DNA from: Streptomyces sp. Tu6071
GTDB lineage: Bacteria > Actinomycetota > Actinomycetes > Streptomycetales > Streptomycetaceae
Direction: 5' to 3'
DNA: 64,000 bases
NCBI RefSeq assembly: GCF_000213055.1
Contig: NZ_CM001165.1
Span: forward strand, 2,627,445 to 2,691,444
The position numbers and the translations under genes were made by a program. The first letter of the stretch is position 1, and every line of letters begins with the position of its first letter. Of the stretch, positions 49,501-57,663 are shown one piece after another. Below the pieces are notes generated by a model. It searched no databases and had not been told where the DNA came from. It worked only from the letters and a program-made list of their open reading frames with translations.

Positions 49501-50975
49501 CGCGGCAGGCCCGCGAGGTCCTCGCTCTCGACCTCCTCGACGGCGAACAGATCATGGTCGCGGGCGGCCCGCGCTCGGGCCGCTCCACGGTGCTCCGCAC
49601 CCTCGCCGGCTCCCTCGCCCGTACCTGTTCGCCCGAGGACGTGCACATGTACGGGATCGACTGCGGTGCCAACGCGCTGCTGCCGCTCGCCGCGCTGCCG
49701 CACTGCGGCGCGGTCGTCACGCGGGACGAGACGGGACGCGTGGACCGGCTGCTCGGGCGGCTCCTCGCCGAGCTGGGGCGGCGGCAGACGCTGCTCGCCG
49801 AGCGCGGGCAGTCGAGCGCGGCCGAGCAGCGGGCGGCGGCGCCCGAGGGCGAGCGGCTGCCGGTCATGCTCGTCCTCGTGGACGGCTGGGACGCGTTCCG
49901 CACGGCCTTCGAGAACTACGACTACGGGCGGCTCGTCGAGGCGGCGCGGCGGCTGTTCCGGGAGGGCCCGGCGCTCGGCATCAAGGTCGTCCTCACGACC
50001 GACAGGACCGGCCTCACCGGCGATGTGTCCTCCATCTTCGGTCAGCGACTCGTGCTGCGGCTCGCGGACAACGGCGACTACGGGCTCGTCGGCATCCGCG
50101 CCAAGGACGTGCCCGGCGAGATGCAGCCGGGGCGCATCCTCCTCGCGACGGACGAGGGCGTGCGCGAGTCGCAGGTCGCGCTGCTGGCGGCGGACCGCAC
50201 GGGACAGGCGCAGGTCGCGGAGTTGCAGCGGCTCGCGCGCGCCGTCGCACCGGCGAGGCGGCGCGCACCGCGCCCGCTGCGCGTGGACATCCTGCCCTCG
50301 CGCATCGAGGCGGGCGCGGCGATGGACCTCGTACCGGACTTCACGCCGCCGTCGCCGCTGTGGGCGCTCTTCGCCGTGGGCGGGGACGAGCTGGAGCCGA
50401 TGGGCGTGGACCTGGACGCCAACGGGCCCGGTTTCGTGGTCACGGGGCCGCCCCGCTCGGGCCGGTCCAGCACGCTGCTGACGGCGGCCCATGCGCTGCT
50501 GCGGCAGGGCACCGAGCTGATCGTCATCACGCCGCGCCGCTCGCCGCTGCGCGCGCTCGACGGGCGGGACGGGGTCCTCGCGGTCCTCGACGGGACGGCG
50601 TCGGAGGCCGAGCTGAAGGGGTACGTGGAGAGTGCGAGCGGCCCGTACGCGATCCTCGCCGACGACGCCGAACTCCTCTACGACACACCGCTCGACGAGG
50701 CGTTGGAGGAGCTGGTCAAGGACGGCATGGACGGCGGGATCGGGGTCATCGCGGCGGGTGCGGCGGACACGCTGTCCTCGCAGTACCGGGGGTTCGTCGT
50801 GCAGGCCAGGCGCAGCCGCAACGGCCTGATCCTCTCGCCCTCGGGCGCGCAGGACGGCGAGGTCTTCGGCGTCCGGCTGCCCTCGGGCAGCGGTGGTGGC
50901 CCCACGGGGCGCGGCTTCTTCGTCCTGGGCGGCGAACTGCGCACGGCGCAGGCGGTGCTGCCGGGCGAGGAGTGA
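46515..50975 (+). CDS. eccC: EccC-like type VII secretion ATPase (FtsK/SpoIIIE) with FHA-like domain
   Basis: 1486 aa from ATG 46515 (GGGAG 10 nt upstream). Residues 1-~90: ubiquitin-like start (MTLVEEGTPGQDAVVTVDQR). Residues ~115-215: FHA-like domain (VALGASTLGSGPAASVRIEE, LPALAARLTVDHAGAVTV). Residues ~255-300: two membrane helices. Three FtsK-like ATPase domains follow. The first has a canonical P-loop (~680, TTGAGKSEL) and Walker B (~790, LVIDEFASL). The second (~1016, GPRSGRST) and third (~1312, PPRSGRSS) have Arg in place of the P-loop Lys. This is the coupling motor of an ESX/Yuk-type system. No EccB, EccD, EccE or mycosin is encoded in the window. Confidence 0.9.
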   Translation: MRVRMTLVEEGTPGQDAVVTVDQRTTAAEVAVALRRVARQGSMAASGLPGASVGGPAGGFPAQVTRLREAPPSLWVDGRRCAPEEPVGPFLRDGVRVSTDDAIGPWVGHTEPGGRFEVRVCGGPAAGRVARVALGASTLGSGPAASVRIEEPTLPALAARLTVDHAGAVTVAPAPGVTLTLDGEEVGEESPWPPEALLACGDSVFALAEPGPPDAHLTPTGEGGLAYNRPPRLISPRARPRLDIPEEPRKTEGQRLQLLSMILPLFFGLGMYFMMKSPYMLLFCLMSPLLMFGQWWSDRRHGKKRRRTEMKEYREALAAHEEKLAELSARDQARRRAGFPDPAQALLFATGPRGRLWERRITDVDALHLRVGLADLPAEIDLVQGGYGGGEKQPEPPVVASVPLTLPLTELGVVGVAGDRERAVASARWLAAQAAILHSPRDLSLIVLSSAKDAAERWEWAHWLPHAAPRQGQGCVALLGTDGETVSRRVSEVTAELDRRQEAARNSVSQAALRPEAHILLVLDGARLLRRVPGVPRLLQEGPAVGIYAICVDEDQRVLPEECRTAVCWPAEPSARVRLLGYGYEAAGEVLADQVSTAWCARVARALAPVRDISRDDADAALPTAARLLDLVGLPDPQGRDVAALWQRGGSTTSAVIGVGADGPFVLDIRRDGPHALIAGTTGAGKSELLQTLITSLALNNTPDSLNFVLIDYKGGSAFQDCARLPHTVGMVSDLDAHLTERALDSLAAELRHREEILFAAATKDIEDYNDARRLRPGLEPMPRLMLVIDEFASLVAELPDFVAGLVDIARRGRSLGVHLVLATQRPAGVVSQDIRANTNLRIALRVTNAEESRDVIEASESALISKSTPGRCYVRSGSQSLTGVQSARIGGRRPGDRGAATEVAVRLLDWRDYGRALPGGGGGDADDGTMVTDLAVLVDAIAEGAKLLGCPEPRKPWLEPIPDRITLAELPDTDHPALGPGELPPVPFGITDLPARQAREVLALDLLDGEQIMVAGGPRSGRSTVLRTLAGSLARTCSPEDVHMYGIDCGANALLPLAALPHCGAVVTRDETGRVDRLLGRLLAELGRRQTLLAERGQSSAAEQRAAAPEGERLPVMLVLVDGWDAFRTAFENYDYGRLVEAARRLFREGPALGIKVVLTTDRTGLTGDVSSIFGQRLVLRLADNGDYGLVGIRAKDVPGEMQPGRILLATDEGVRESQVALLAADRTGQAQVAELQRLARAVAPARRRAPRPLRVDILPSRIEAGAAMDLVPDFTPPSPLWALFAVGGDELEPMGVDLDANGPGFVVTGPPRSGRSSTLLTAAHALLRQGTELIVITPRRSPLRALDGRDGVLAVLDGTASEAELKGYVESASGPYAILADDAELLYDTPLDEALEELVKDGMDGGIGVIAAGAADTLSSQYRGFVVQARRSRNGLILSPSGAQDGEVFGVRLPSGSGGGPTGRGFFVLGGELRTAQAVLPGEE

Positions 50976-50977
50976 CG

Positions 50978-51027
50978 GGGGGCCGGGAGTGCGCGCCCCG
51001 GCCGAGTACCACCGGCCCCCGGCCCCC
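50978..51027. terminator. Bidirectional terminator after eccC
   Basis: GGGGGCCGGG (50978-50987) pairs with CCCGGCCCCC (51018-51027), long loop, between convergent genes. Confidence 0.55.
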
Positions 51028-51029
51028 GC

Positions 51030-52019
51030 TCAGGACAGCTTCACGTCCACGGCCCCGTGCTCCGGGGGCTCGGCGCTGTACGGCTTCGTCAGGGTCAGCC
51101 CGACCTCGCCCGTCCGGTTGTCCCGCGAGAGCGCCGTGCCGGGCTTGACCCGTACGCGTACCTCGCGGCTGCCGCCCGGGGGAAGGCTCAGGTCCCGCAC
51201 GTACAACTGGCCCGTGAACCCGTGGTCGCCGTCCGCACCCCGCCGCTGCGACGTGTCGTCCGTCAGGACGTCGGTCCAGCCCTTCGGCCCGCGCCACTGC
51301 ACGGCGTCCCACGCCCGGCCCTGCGCCTCGGCGTCGGCGGCGCAGGGCGCGTCGGCGAGGTTCAGCTCGCAGGTGAGGCGCACCTGGGCGGAGTAGCCGT
51401 CGAGCGCCTTCCGGGTCAGGTTGCGGACGGTGAAGGCGTACTCGGTCCAGGCGCCCGTCCCGCCGAGGGGAGTACCGCCGCCGGGCGGCCGGACCTCGAC
51501 GGCCGGGTACGTGACGGTCTCCTTCTCGCGCCCGATGACCTCGCCCCCCGCACGGGCCACGAGACCGACCTCGACGCTCTGGCCGACGACGCGCTCGGAC
51601 GGCGTCGTGAGACGGAGCGCGAACGGCGCGGGGAAGTCGACGATGTTCCGCGACAGGGTGCCCCGCACCTGCCCCGGCTCGGCGCCCGGGACGAGTTTCA
51701 CCGGTACGGCGTGCTCCTCGTGCCCGTCCGTGACGGCGAGCTTCCACGCCTCGGCCGCGCCCGGGGGCTGCTTGCCCGGCGTGAGCGTCACGTCGAAGCG
51801 TGTCGCGCCCGGGGCGCCCTTCCGCAGGGCGCTGAGCCCGATCCGTACCGTGGTGTCCCTCGTCCCCGGGTACGCCTCGGTGTCGATGCGCAGCGGGAGC
51901 ACCCCGGAGGAAGCGCTCGGCCTCGCCCCCTCGGCGCCGTCCCCGTCCCCTCCGCAGGCCGCGGCGGTGAGCGCGACCACCGCCGCGAGCACCACAGCGT
52001 TCAGACGACCTCCGCGCAC
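51030..52019 (-). CDS. Type VII locus lipoprotein 1
   Basis: 329 aa. Lipobox TAAACGG after a hydrophobic signal; Gly/Asp/Ser linker. Beta-rich mature region: TTVRIGLSALRKGAPGATRF, ALRLTTPSERVVGQSVEVGL, TEYAFTVRNLTRKALDGYSA, a four-Cys segment (RLTCELNLADAPCAAD), SLPPGGSREVRVRVKPGTAL. Same length, architecture and motif order as the lipoprotein at 54503-55492 (TLQVT, AWSEYSFRVRNL, AELSCAD...PCDVAD, LPAKGEKEYRFRLK), so the two are paralogues. Probably extracytoplasmic partners of the secretion system; function unknown. Confidence 0.78.
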   Translation of the reverse strand: MRGGRLNAVVLAAVVALTAAACGGDGDGAEGARPSASSGVLPLRIDTEAYPGTRDTTVRIGLSALRKGAPGATRFDVTLTPGKQPPGAAEAWKLAVTDGHEEHAVPVKLVPGAEPGQVRGTLSRNIVDFPAPFALRLTTPSERVVGQSVEVGLVARAGGEVIGREKETVTYPAVEVRPPGGGTPLGGTGAWTEYAFTVRNLTRKALDGYSAQVRLTCELNLADAPCAADAEAQGRAWDAVQWRGPKGWTDVLTDDTSQRRGADGDHGFTGQLYVRDLSLPPGGSREVRVRVKPGTALSRDNRTGEVGLTLTKPYSAEPPEHGAVDVKLS

Positions 52020-52213
52020 AAGTCCCCCTCTTTCTCAGGCAATACGAGGCATGACCCACCCAACACCCCGCCCCATGGCGGGATTCACCGTACCCGTCCC
52101 GCTCCGCACGGCTCGGGCGTGCGTGATACTGGCTCCGGCCAAGGCGTCGGTACGGCGGCGGCCCGAAACGCCCCCCGTACCCGCGAAGGACGAACCAACG
52201 GGGGCAGTTCACC

Positions 52214-54322
52214 ATGGGTTTCTCCGGTATCAACCCGGACAAGCTGGCGAAGACCATCTCGTCGCTCGACTCCGACCAGAAGGAGCTGCGCGGCTCCGTG
52301 AGCTGGATCAAGTCGAGCTTCGGCCAGTACGGCATCGACACCGAGCCGCTCGTGCAGCTCGGCGGCATCGCGAGCTGGGCGGAGGACCAGCTCCCCGGAC
52401 TGCGCCGCCGCCTCCACCTCTCGATCGCCGAGCACACGCAGTACGGCGTCAAGGGGTACGTACGGATCGACGAGGCCAAGGTCGGGGCGGCGAAGCAGTC
52501 CGTGGCGGACGGCAAGAAGGCGGGCGAGAAGTGGAAGGACCAGATCGAGAAGGGTGACATCTCGCCCGAGGTCTTCGCGACGCTGACGGCGAACTCGGCC
52601 GACGCCGACTACCTCAAGGGCTTCTACGACGCCCTCGGCCCGCAGGCCCTCTCGATGCTGTCGCTCAGCATGGGCGACCACATGAACGAGCGCTACAAGG
52701 ACGACCCGAAGCAGCGCGAGGAGGACCGCAAGGTCCTGGCGGACACCTTCGGCACGTACACGCGGGTCGCCTTCGAGGGCAAGACGGCGAAGCAGAAGCA
52801 GAAGGCGTGGAACGACTGGTTCTCCGAAGGGGCGATCGGCCCGCGCGACGTCTTCCGCCCCGATCTCCTCATCCCGCTCCTCCCGGGCGGCAAGCAGGAC
52901 AAGGACTTCCTCGTCGCGCTCGGCGACCGCGTCGTGGACTCCAAGGGGAAGAACCACACGTCCGAGGTCGAGTGGATGGGGCAGAGCGGACTCAACGCGG
53001 GCGAGTGGGGCAAGGACGCGTACACGCAGCTCTTCAGCGCGATCGGTGCCGACCACCAGGCGTCCGGCGAGTGGATGGACCACAACAGGGACTGGGTGAA
53101 CACGAGTCTGTACCACACGGGCCCGTGGCAGGTGGACCAGCCGAAGGAGCGCGGCCAGGCGTTCCTCAAGCTCCTCAACGGCGCCACCGTGTCCTTGCGC
53201 GACGAGAACCCGCGGCTCGCGGAGAAGAACACCGCCTTCCTCCTCTACGAGAACGCCCAGCACCGCAAGGGGGACTTGAAGAGCGTCCACCCCATCGACG
53301 GCACCGCGCAGCTCTACACGAACATCATCACCGAGTACTGGAAGGACTTGGAGATGAGCGTCACGTCGCCCGTGAGCAACTCGCTGTGGAGCGGCGACAA
53401 GAAGTGGGACTACGCCTCCTTCCTCAAGGCCCAGGACGGCAGCCGCCCCGGGATCGAGGTCTCGCAGGACCTGTGGTCGGAGATGCTGGTGGAGGCAGGC
53501 CGCGACCCCAAGGGCGCGGGCGTCATCGGCGGCCTCTTCCAGGCGTACGACCAGCAGATGATCCGCGGCGAGAACAACACGCACCAGGACGGCACCACGG
53601 ACGACGCCGTGCGCTATCTCTCGGCCCGCAAGGGGCTCATGCAGCACTTCTACTACGAGAACATGCGCACCTCCAGCAAGGAACTGGACATGGACCTCGA
53701 CAAGTGGGTCGAGGACACCAACGCCTTCCGTGACGGGCTCATCGACAACGCCGTGGGCGCGGCGGCCGGCGGCATGGGCGGGGCGGGCCTCGCCGGCGTC
53801 AAGGGCGCGGTCATCGGCACCGCGTACTCCACCGCGCAGGACCTGCTCACCGGCTGGATCAAGGACGGCGTGCACGTCGACAAGAGCGACGCGCCCGGTG
53901 AACTCCGCAAGCAGATCAAGGACGTCAAGGCGGCCGAGATCGACTCCAGTTGGCAGGCGAGCTACCAGGACCAGGCCAACGACCTCCTGCGCAAGGGCGA
54001 GAAGTGGGATGCCCACCTGCCCCACGACGTGCGGATCGCGGGCACCGAGGGCATGACGGACGCCGAGCGCGAGGAGATGGGCCTGGACACTTCCCGGCAG
54101 GGTGATCCGCACAAGTACATCGGCAGCGACCCGGCGAAGAATTTCCTCCAGGCCGACGGCACCGTCAAGGACGTCGACAAGATGACGCCGTCCCAGCGTC
54201 AGGCGTACGGCGACTGGCTCACCGACCCCGCCGTCGTCGCGAAGGTCTACGAGCCGTTCGCGGACGGCCGCAACGCCTGGGACTGGCCGGGCCAGACGGC
54301 GGACGGCGGGGACGACGAGTAG
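52214..54322 (+). CDS. Putative type VII secretion cargo, 702 aa
   Basis: 702 aa, no signal peptide. N-terminal ~110 residues are helical with a WxG-like beginning (INPDKLAKTISSLDSDQKEL, SVSWIKSSFGQYGID), as in LXG/WXG-type substrates. The middle is helical with conserved aromatic residues (LKGFYDALGPQALSMLSLSM, DVFRPDLLIPLLPGGKQDKD, EVEWMGQSGLNAGEW). Residues ~512-540 are a Gly/Ala-rich zipper (AVGAAAGGMGGAGLAG), followed by an acidic C-terminal tail. Matches the general pattern of large DUF6571-like proteins found with WXG100 genes in Streptomyces. No enzyme motif recognised. It lies between the two paralogous lipoprotein genes. Confidence 0.65.
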   Translation: MGFSGINPDKLAKTISSLDSDQKELRGSVSWIKSSFGQYGIDTEPLVQLGGIASWAEDQLPGLRRRLHLSIAEHTQYGVKGYVRIDEAKVGAAKQSVADGKKAGEKWKDQIEKGDISPEVFATLTANSADADYLKGFYDALGPQALSMLSLSMGDHMNERYKDDPKQREEDRKVLADTFGTYTRVAFEGKTAKQKQKAWNDWFSEGAIGPRDVFRPDLLIPLLPGGKQDKDFLVALGDRVVDSKGKNHTSEVEWMGQSGLNAGEWGKDAYTQLFSAIGADHQASGEWMDHNRDWVNTSLYHTGPWQVDQPKERGQAFLKLLNGATVSLRDENPRLAEKNTAFLLYENAQHRKGDLKSVHPIDGTAQLYTNIITEYWKDLEMSVTSPVSNSLWSGDKKWDYASFLKAQDGSRPGIEVSQDLWSEMLVEAGRDPKGAGVIGGLFQAYDQQMIRGENNTHQDGTTDDAVRYLSARKGLMQHFYYENMRTSSKELDMDLDKWVEDTNAFRDGLIDNAVGAAAGGMGGAGLAGVKGAVIGTAYSTAQDLLTGWIKDGVHVDKSDAPGELRKQIKDVKAAEIDSSWQASYQDQANDLLRKGEKWDAHLPHDVRIAGTEGMTDAEREEMGLDTSRQGDPHKYIGSDPAKNFLQADGTVKDVDKMTPSQRQAYGDWLTDPAVVAKVYEPFADGRNAWDWPGQTADGGDDE

Positions 54323-54339
54323 GCGGGACGAGTGGGGCG

Positions 54340-54440
54340 AGGTGAGCGGGGCGGGGCGAGCGGGCGGGCGGAGGCGCGGGCGGGCGACGCGCGGGCGGGC
54401 GGGCGGGCGAGCGGGCGGAGGCGCGGGCGGCCGGTCACGC
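54340..54440. repeat. GGGC/GGCG simple-sequence tract
   Basis: About 100 nt made of (GGGC)n, (GAGC)n and GGAGGCGCGGGC, the latter present twice. Intergenic, between the 702-aa gene and the convergent lipoprotein gene; no gene seen. Confidence 0.8.
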
Positions 54441-54502
54441 GGAAGGGAGGACCGGCGGGCGGGGCGGGACCCACCGTGTGTCCCCGGTCCGGGTCGCGTG
54501 CC

Positions 54503-55492
54503 TCAGTTCGCGTCCAGGCGGATCGCCGTGGACTCGAAGCCCAGGACGCCGTTCTGGCCCTTCTCCGCCTTCGGGTAGACCATCCACAGCCCCAGTTCGG
54601 CGTGGTCGAAGTGCTTCCCCAGCGAGGACGTGGCCTTGAGCCGGAAGCGGTACTCCTTCTCGCCCTTCGCGGGCAGCGTCACGGCTTCCCGCAGGAGAAC
54701 GATGTCCTTGGGGTTCGCGCCTGAGCTCTTGCTGACGTCGAGCGGCTTCCAGCCGTCGCCGTCGAAGTACTGGGCGGCGTAGCCGGGCACGCCGTCCGCG
54801 ACGTCGCACGGCTTGTCGTCGTTGCCCTCCTTGTCGGCGCAGGAGAGTTCGGCCCTGGCCTGCGCGTCTTCGAGCGGGCCGGACAGCAGGTTGCGCACGC
54901 GGAAGGAGTACTCGGACCAGGCGGAGCGGGTGAGCGGGGCGGCCGTGCCGCCCTTGTCGCCGGGCTGCACCGTGGCCGTGGGGAGGGGCTGCTCCCACGT
55001 GGAATCGACCTTCTGCCCTTTCCCGCCGAGGCTCCCGCTCACCTTCAGCGTCTGGAGAGCGGCGTCGGCCCCGAAGTCGGGGGTGACGCGCCAGAAGCGC
55101 TGCACAGTTCCGTGGGGCACGTTCACCGGGAGGGTGCCGCGCAGGCTTCCGTCCCGGGCGGAGAGCGCGAGCCGCTTCCACGGCTTCTTCTCGCCGTCGC
55201 GGTACTCGACCTTGAGCGCGCTCTCCTGCGGCAGCGCCAACCCGACCGTTTTGAAGGAGAGTTCGAGCGGAACGTTGGTGATCGACCGGCTGCTGTTCTC
55301 GGTCGTGACCTGGAGCGTCGCGGACTTCCCTCGGGCGAGATCGCCGGTGCTCACGTCCAGCGAAACGCTGTCGGCCCAATTGTCCGAAGGGGACGCCGAG
55401 GACTTCCCGTCGCCGTCGTCGCCGCCGCACCCTGTGGCGAGCACACACAGCGCACCGGCGAGAAGTGCGGCCCTGACGCGATGACTGCTCAT
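54503..55492 (-). CDS. Type VII locus lipoprotein 2
   Basis: 329 aa; paralogue of the 51030-52019 product. Lipobox VLATGCGG, Asp/Gly/Ser linker, then the same series of beta-rich motifs with a Cys pair in AELSCADKEGNDDKPCDVAD. GGLAL-type strand end AELGLWMVYPKAEKGQNG parallels GEVGLTLTKPYSAEPPEHG of the other. Longer upstream frames lack a signal and are rejected. Convergent to the 702-aa cargo gene; divergent spacing leaves 176 nt to the WXG100 gene upstream on the same strand. Confidence 0.78.
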   Translation of the reverse strand: MSSHRVRAALLAGALCVLATGCGGDDGDGKSSASPSDNWADSVSLDVSTGDLARGKSATLQVTTENSSRSITNVPLELSFKTVGLALPQESALKVEYRDGEKKPWKRLALSARDGSLRGTLPVNVPHGTVQRFWRVTPDFGADAALQTLKVSGSLGGKGQKVDSTWEQPLPTATVQPGDKGGTAAPLTRSAWSEYSFRVRNLLSGPLEDAQARAELSCADKEGNDDKPCDVADGVPGYAAQYFDGDGWKPLDVSKSSGANPKDIVLLREAVTLPAKGEKEYRFRLKATSSLGKHFDHAELGLWMVYPKAEKGQNGVLGFESTAIRLDAN

Positions 55493-55668
55493 CGGCGAAT
55501 CCCCCGAAACGAGTTGCTGGACATGCGGGTTACGGCTCGTGGCGACCGTCGGCACCTCGCACGCGGGCACCGCACCGGACAATACCCACCGTCCGGGAGC
55601 GCGAACAGGCCAGTCCCCAGGCCCTGCCCCGGGGTCCACGAGTCGTGCCCGGGACAACCCGCAGCCCC

Positions 55669-55989
55669 TCACCGCATGTCGATCCGCATCATCTTCGCCT
55701 CGTTGGCCGGCACCTTGTCCGGCATGCTGTCGATCTTGCGCTGAATCGCGGGGACGAGTTTTCCGATTTCACGTAGCATGCGGTCCCGATTCCCCTTCGC
55801 GTCCGCGTGCCACTTGTCGGCGGTCACGCCGATCCAGGACTTGTCCTCCGTCCCCACCCCTATGTCCTGGGACGCCTTCTTGAGGTGTTTCTCCATTTTT
55901 CCCACCTCTTGTTGAACATTGCGCTTCAGCGCTTCCAGGCGTTCCTTCATCGGATTGTCCACCTTGGGCTGTTCCGGGGGATTCCCCAT
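55669..55989 (-). CDS. WXG100-superfamily-like protein 1
   Basis: 106 aa, GGAGG before ATG. A charged helix (MKERLEALKRNVQQEVGKME, HLKKASQDIG), a central SWIGVTADKWHADAKGNRDR with the Trp-x-Gly-type turn (WIG) between helices, and a second helix (REIGKLVPAIQRKID). Size and helix-turn-helix layout fit ESAT-6/WXG100 proteins. Ends without a clear YxxxD/E export motif, though helix 2 contains acidic/aromatic positions. Divergent from the second WXG100 gene (174 nt apart); the two may form a heterodimer. Confidence 0.75.
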   Translation of the reverse strand: MGNPPEQPKVDNPMKERLEALKRNVQQEVGKMEKHLKKASQDIGVGTEDKSWIGVTADKWHADAKGNRDRMLREIGKLVPAIQRKIDSMPDKVPANEAKMMRIDMR

Positions 55990-56163
55990 GTTGTTCCTCC
56001 TGTTCGGGACCGCGCGAGAACACTCCGTCTTCCTCACGCTAAGGACCAAATATCCATGGCGGCAAGCAGCTTGGGGCATTCCCCGTGCCCCGCCGACACG
56101 GCTTGCGTTAGGGTCGTCGCGGCGGGCGGAAAGGCCGCCCGACGGAACACGGGGAGGCTTCTC

Positions 56164-56439
56164 ATGGCCGGCGATGGCATGAAGGGCGCCGATACTGGGC
56201 AACTGCGGACGCTCTCGAAGACGTTCGGGCACCAGCACACGAACCTGCACGAATTGATCACGGCGCTGAACAACGCCACCAAGACCAGCCCGGATTACTG
56301 GAAGGGCCCGCGCGCGGACCGTTTCCGCGACGACTGGGAGCAGCTCCGGCCGACGCTGAGCAAGTTCGTCGACTCGCTGGAGCGGGCGCGCAAGGAGACC
56401 AACAGCGCCGCCGAGGCCAACGACCAGATCAACGGCTGA
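56164..56439 (+). CDS. WXG100-superfamily protein 2
   Basis: 91 aa, GGGAGG before ATG. Helix 1 (DTGQLRTLSKTFGHQHTNLH), turn PDYWKGPRADRFRDDW with WKG, helix 2 (LRPTLSKFVDSLERARKETN). A classical ESAT-6-like size and hairpin. The C-terminus (AAEANDQING) lacks a strict YxxxD signal. Expected to be a secreted or structural partner for the EccC-type ATPase of this locus. Confidence 0.82.
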   Translation: MAGDGMKGADTGQLRTLSKTFGHQHTNLHELITALNNATKTSPDYWKGPRADRFRDDWEQLRPTLSKFVDSLERARKETNSAAEANDQING

Positions 56440-56458
56440 CGCGCGCCCGGACACCCCC

Positions 56459-56490
56459 GTGCCCGCACACCCCGAGGGGAGTGCGGGCAC
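56459..56490 (+). terminator. Terminator after WXG100 gene 2
   Basis: Perfect 10-bp stem GTGCCCGCAC/GTGCGGGCAC around a 12-nt loop, 20 nt after the stop codon. Confidence 0.75.
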
Positions 56491-56496
56491 GCGCTG

Positions 56497-56672
56497 TTAC
56501 GGGCGGGGCCCCGTGCATACGACGGGCTCCGCTCGCATACGGGCGGGATCGGCGTGCATACGTCAGCACCGCGCCTCATACCGGCGAGGTCGGCGTGCAT
56601 ACGTCAGCGCCGCGGCGCATACGGGCGTAGCCCCGCGCGCAAACGTCAACGCCGTGCCGTCACGGGCGGGGC
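56497..56672. repeat. Degenerate 41-bp tandem repeat
   Basis: About four units of 41-42 bp. GGCGTGCATACGTCAGC occurs at 56551 and 56592, with a decayed form near 56634. Each unit also carries a second half of the type GCATACGGGCGG (around 56534, 56577, 56618, 56659). Intergenic, between convergent genes; CATACG is the common core. Confidence 0.8.
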
Positions 56673-56733
56673 CCACACGAGGACGCCAACTCCGTTCTCC
56701 GGCGGGCCCGTTGCCGCCCTGCGACCGTCACCG

Positions 56734-57513
56734 TCAGACGCGGTCCACCAAGTCCGCGATGGAGTCGACCACTTCGGTCGGGCGGAACGGGTACTTGTCG
56801 ATGTCCGGGACGGCAGTGAGCCCGGTCAGGACGAGGAAGGTCTCCATCCCGGCCTCCAGACCCGCGAGGACGTCCGTGTCCATCCGGTCGCCGATCATCG
56901 CCGAGGACTCCGAGTGCGCGCCGATCGCGTTGAGCCCGGTGCGCATCATGAGCGGGTTCGGCTTGCCGATGAAGTAGGGGTCCTTGCCCGTCGCCTTCGT
57001 GATGAGCGCGGCCACCGAGCCCGTCGCGGGCAGCGCGCCCTGCGGCGAGGGACCCGTGTTGTCGGGGTTGGTCGCGATGAAGCGGGCCCCGTTGTTGATG
57101 AGGCGGATCGCGCGCGTGAGCGCCTCGAAGGAGTACGTACGGGTCTCGCCGAGCACCACGAAATCCGGGTCCGCGTCGGTGAGTACGTACCCCGCCTCGT
57201 GCATCGCGGTCGTGAGCCCGGCCTCGCCGATGACGTAAGCCGTGCCGCCGGGGTGCTGCGTGTCGAGGAACTTCGCCGTCGCGAGCGCCGAGGTCCAGAT
57301 GTTCTCGACCGGCACGTCCAGGTCGATGCGCTTGAGCCGCACGTGCAGGTCGCGCGCGGTGTGCATCGAGTTGTTGGTGAGGACGAGGAAGGGGCGCCCC
57401 GAGTCGCGGAGCTTGCGGATGAACGCGTCCGCGCCGGGCACCGGCACGCCCTCGTGCATCAGCACACCGTCCATGTCGGTGAGCCACGACTCGATGTGCT
57501 TGCGCTCTGGCAT
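56734..57513 (-). CDS. HAD-IIA (NagD-like) phosphatase
   Basis: 259 aa, AGGAG before ATG 57513. Motif I WLTDMDGVL (nucleophile Asp and acid Asp), motif II VLTNNS, cap domain FVVLGETRTYSFEALTRAI, motif III Lys in FIGKPNPLMM, motif IV AMIGDRMDTDVLAGLEAGM. Full length for NagD. Substrates of this group are small phosphates such as nucleotides or sugar phosphates; the exact one here is unknown. Confidence 0.93.
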   Translation of the reverse strand: MPERKHIESWLTDMDGVLMHEGVPVPGADAFIRKLRDSGRPFLVLTNNSMHTARDLHVRLKRIDLDVPVENIWTSALATAKFLDTQHPGGTAYVIGEAGLTTAMHEAGYVLTDADPDFVVLGETRTYSFEALTRAIRLINNGARFIATNPDNTGPSPQGALPATGSVAALITKATGKDPYFIGKPNPLMMRTGLNAIGAHSESSAMIGDRMDTDVLAGLEAGMETFLVLTGLTAVPDIDKYPFRPTEVVDSIADLVDRV

Positions 57514-57663
57514 GGGCGGTACTCCTGGCGGCTGCGGGGGCGGACGGGACCGGTGCGGCCATCTTATGCGGCGCTTCTCGCCCGTTTCCCGACCAGGTAC
57601 GACCACCCCTGGCCGCCCTCGCCCCCACCCGGGCGCGAGCCCGCACAGGCCCCGCCTCCGCCC

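Noticed and set aside
46170-50492. A 1440-codon open frame on the minus strand
   Set aside because: Antisense to the EccC-like gene, whose motifs are unambiguous; composition is that of a mirror frame.
54323-54502. Possible small Arg/Gly-rich protein on the plus strand
   Set aside because: Frame consists only of GGGC simple repeats and ends without a plausible start signal.
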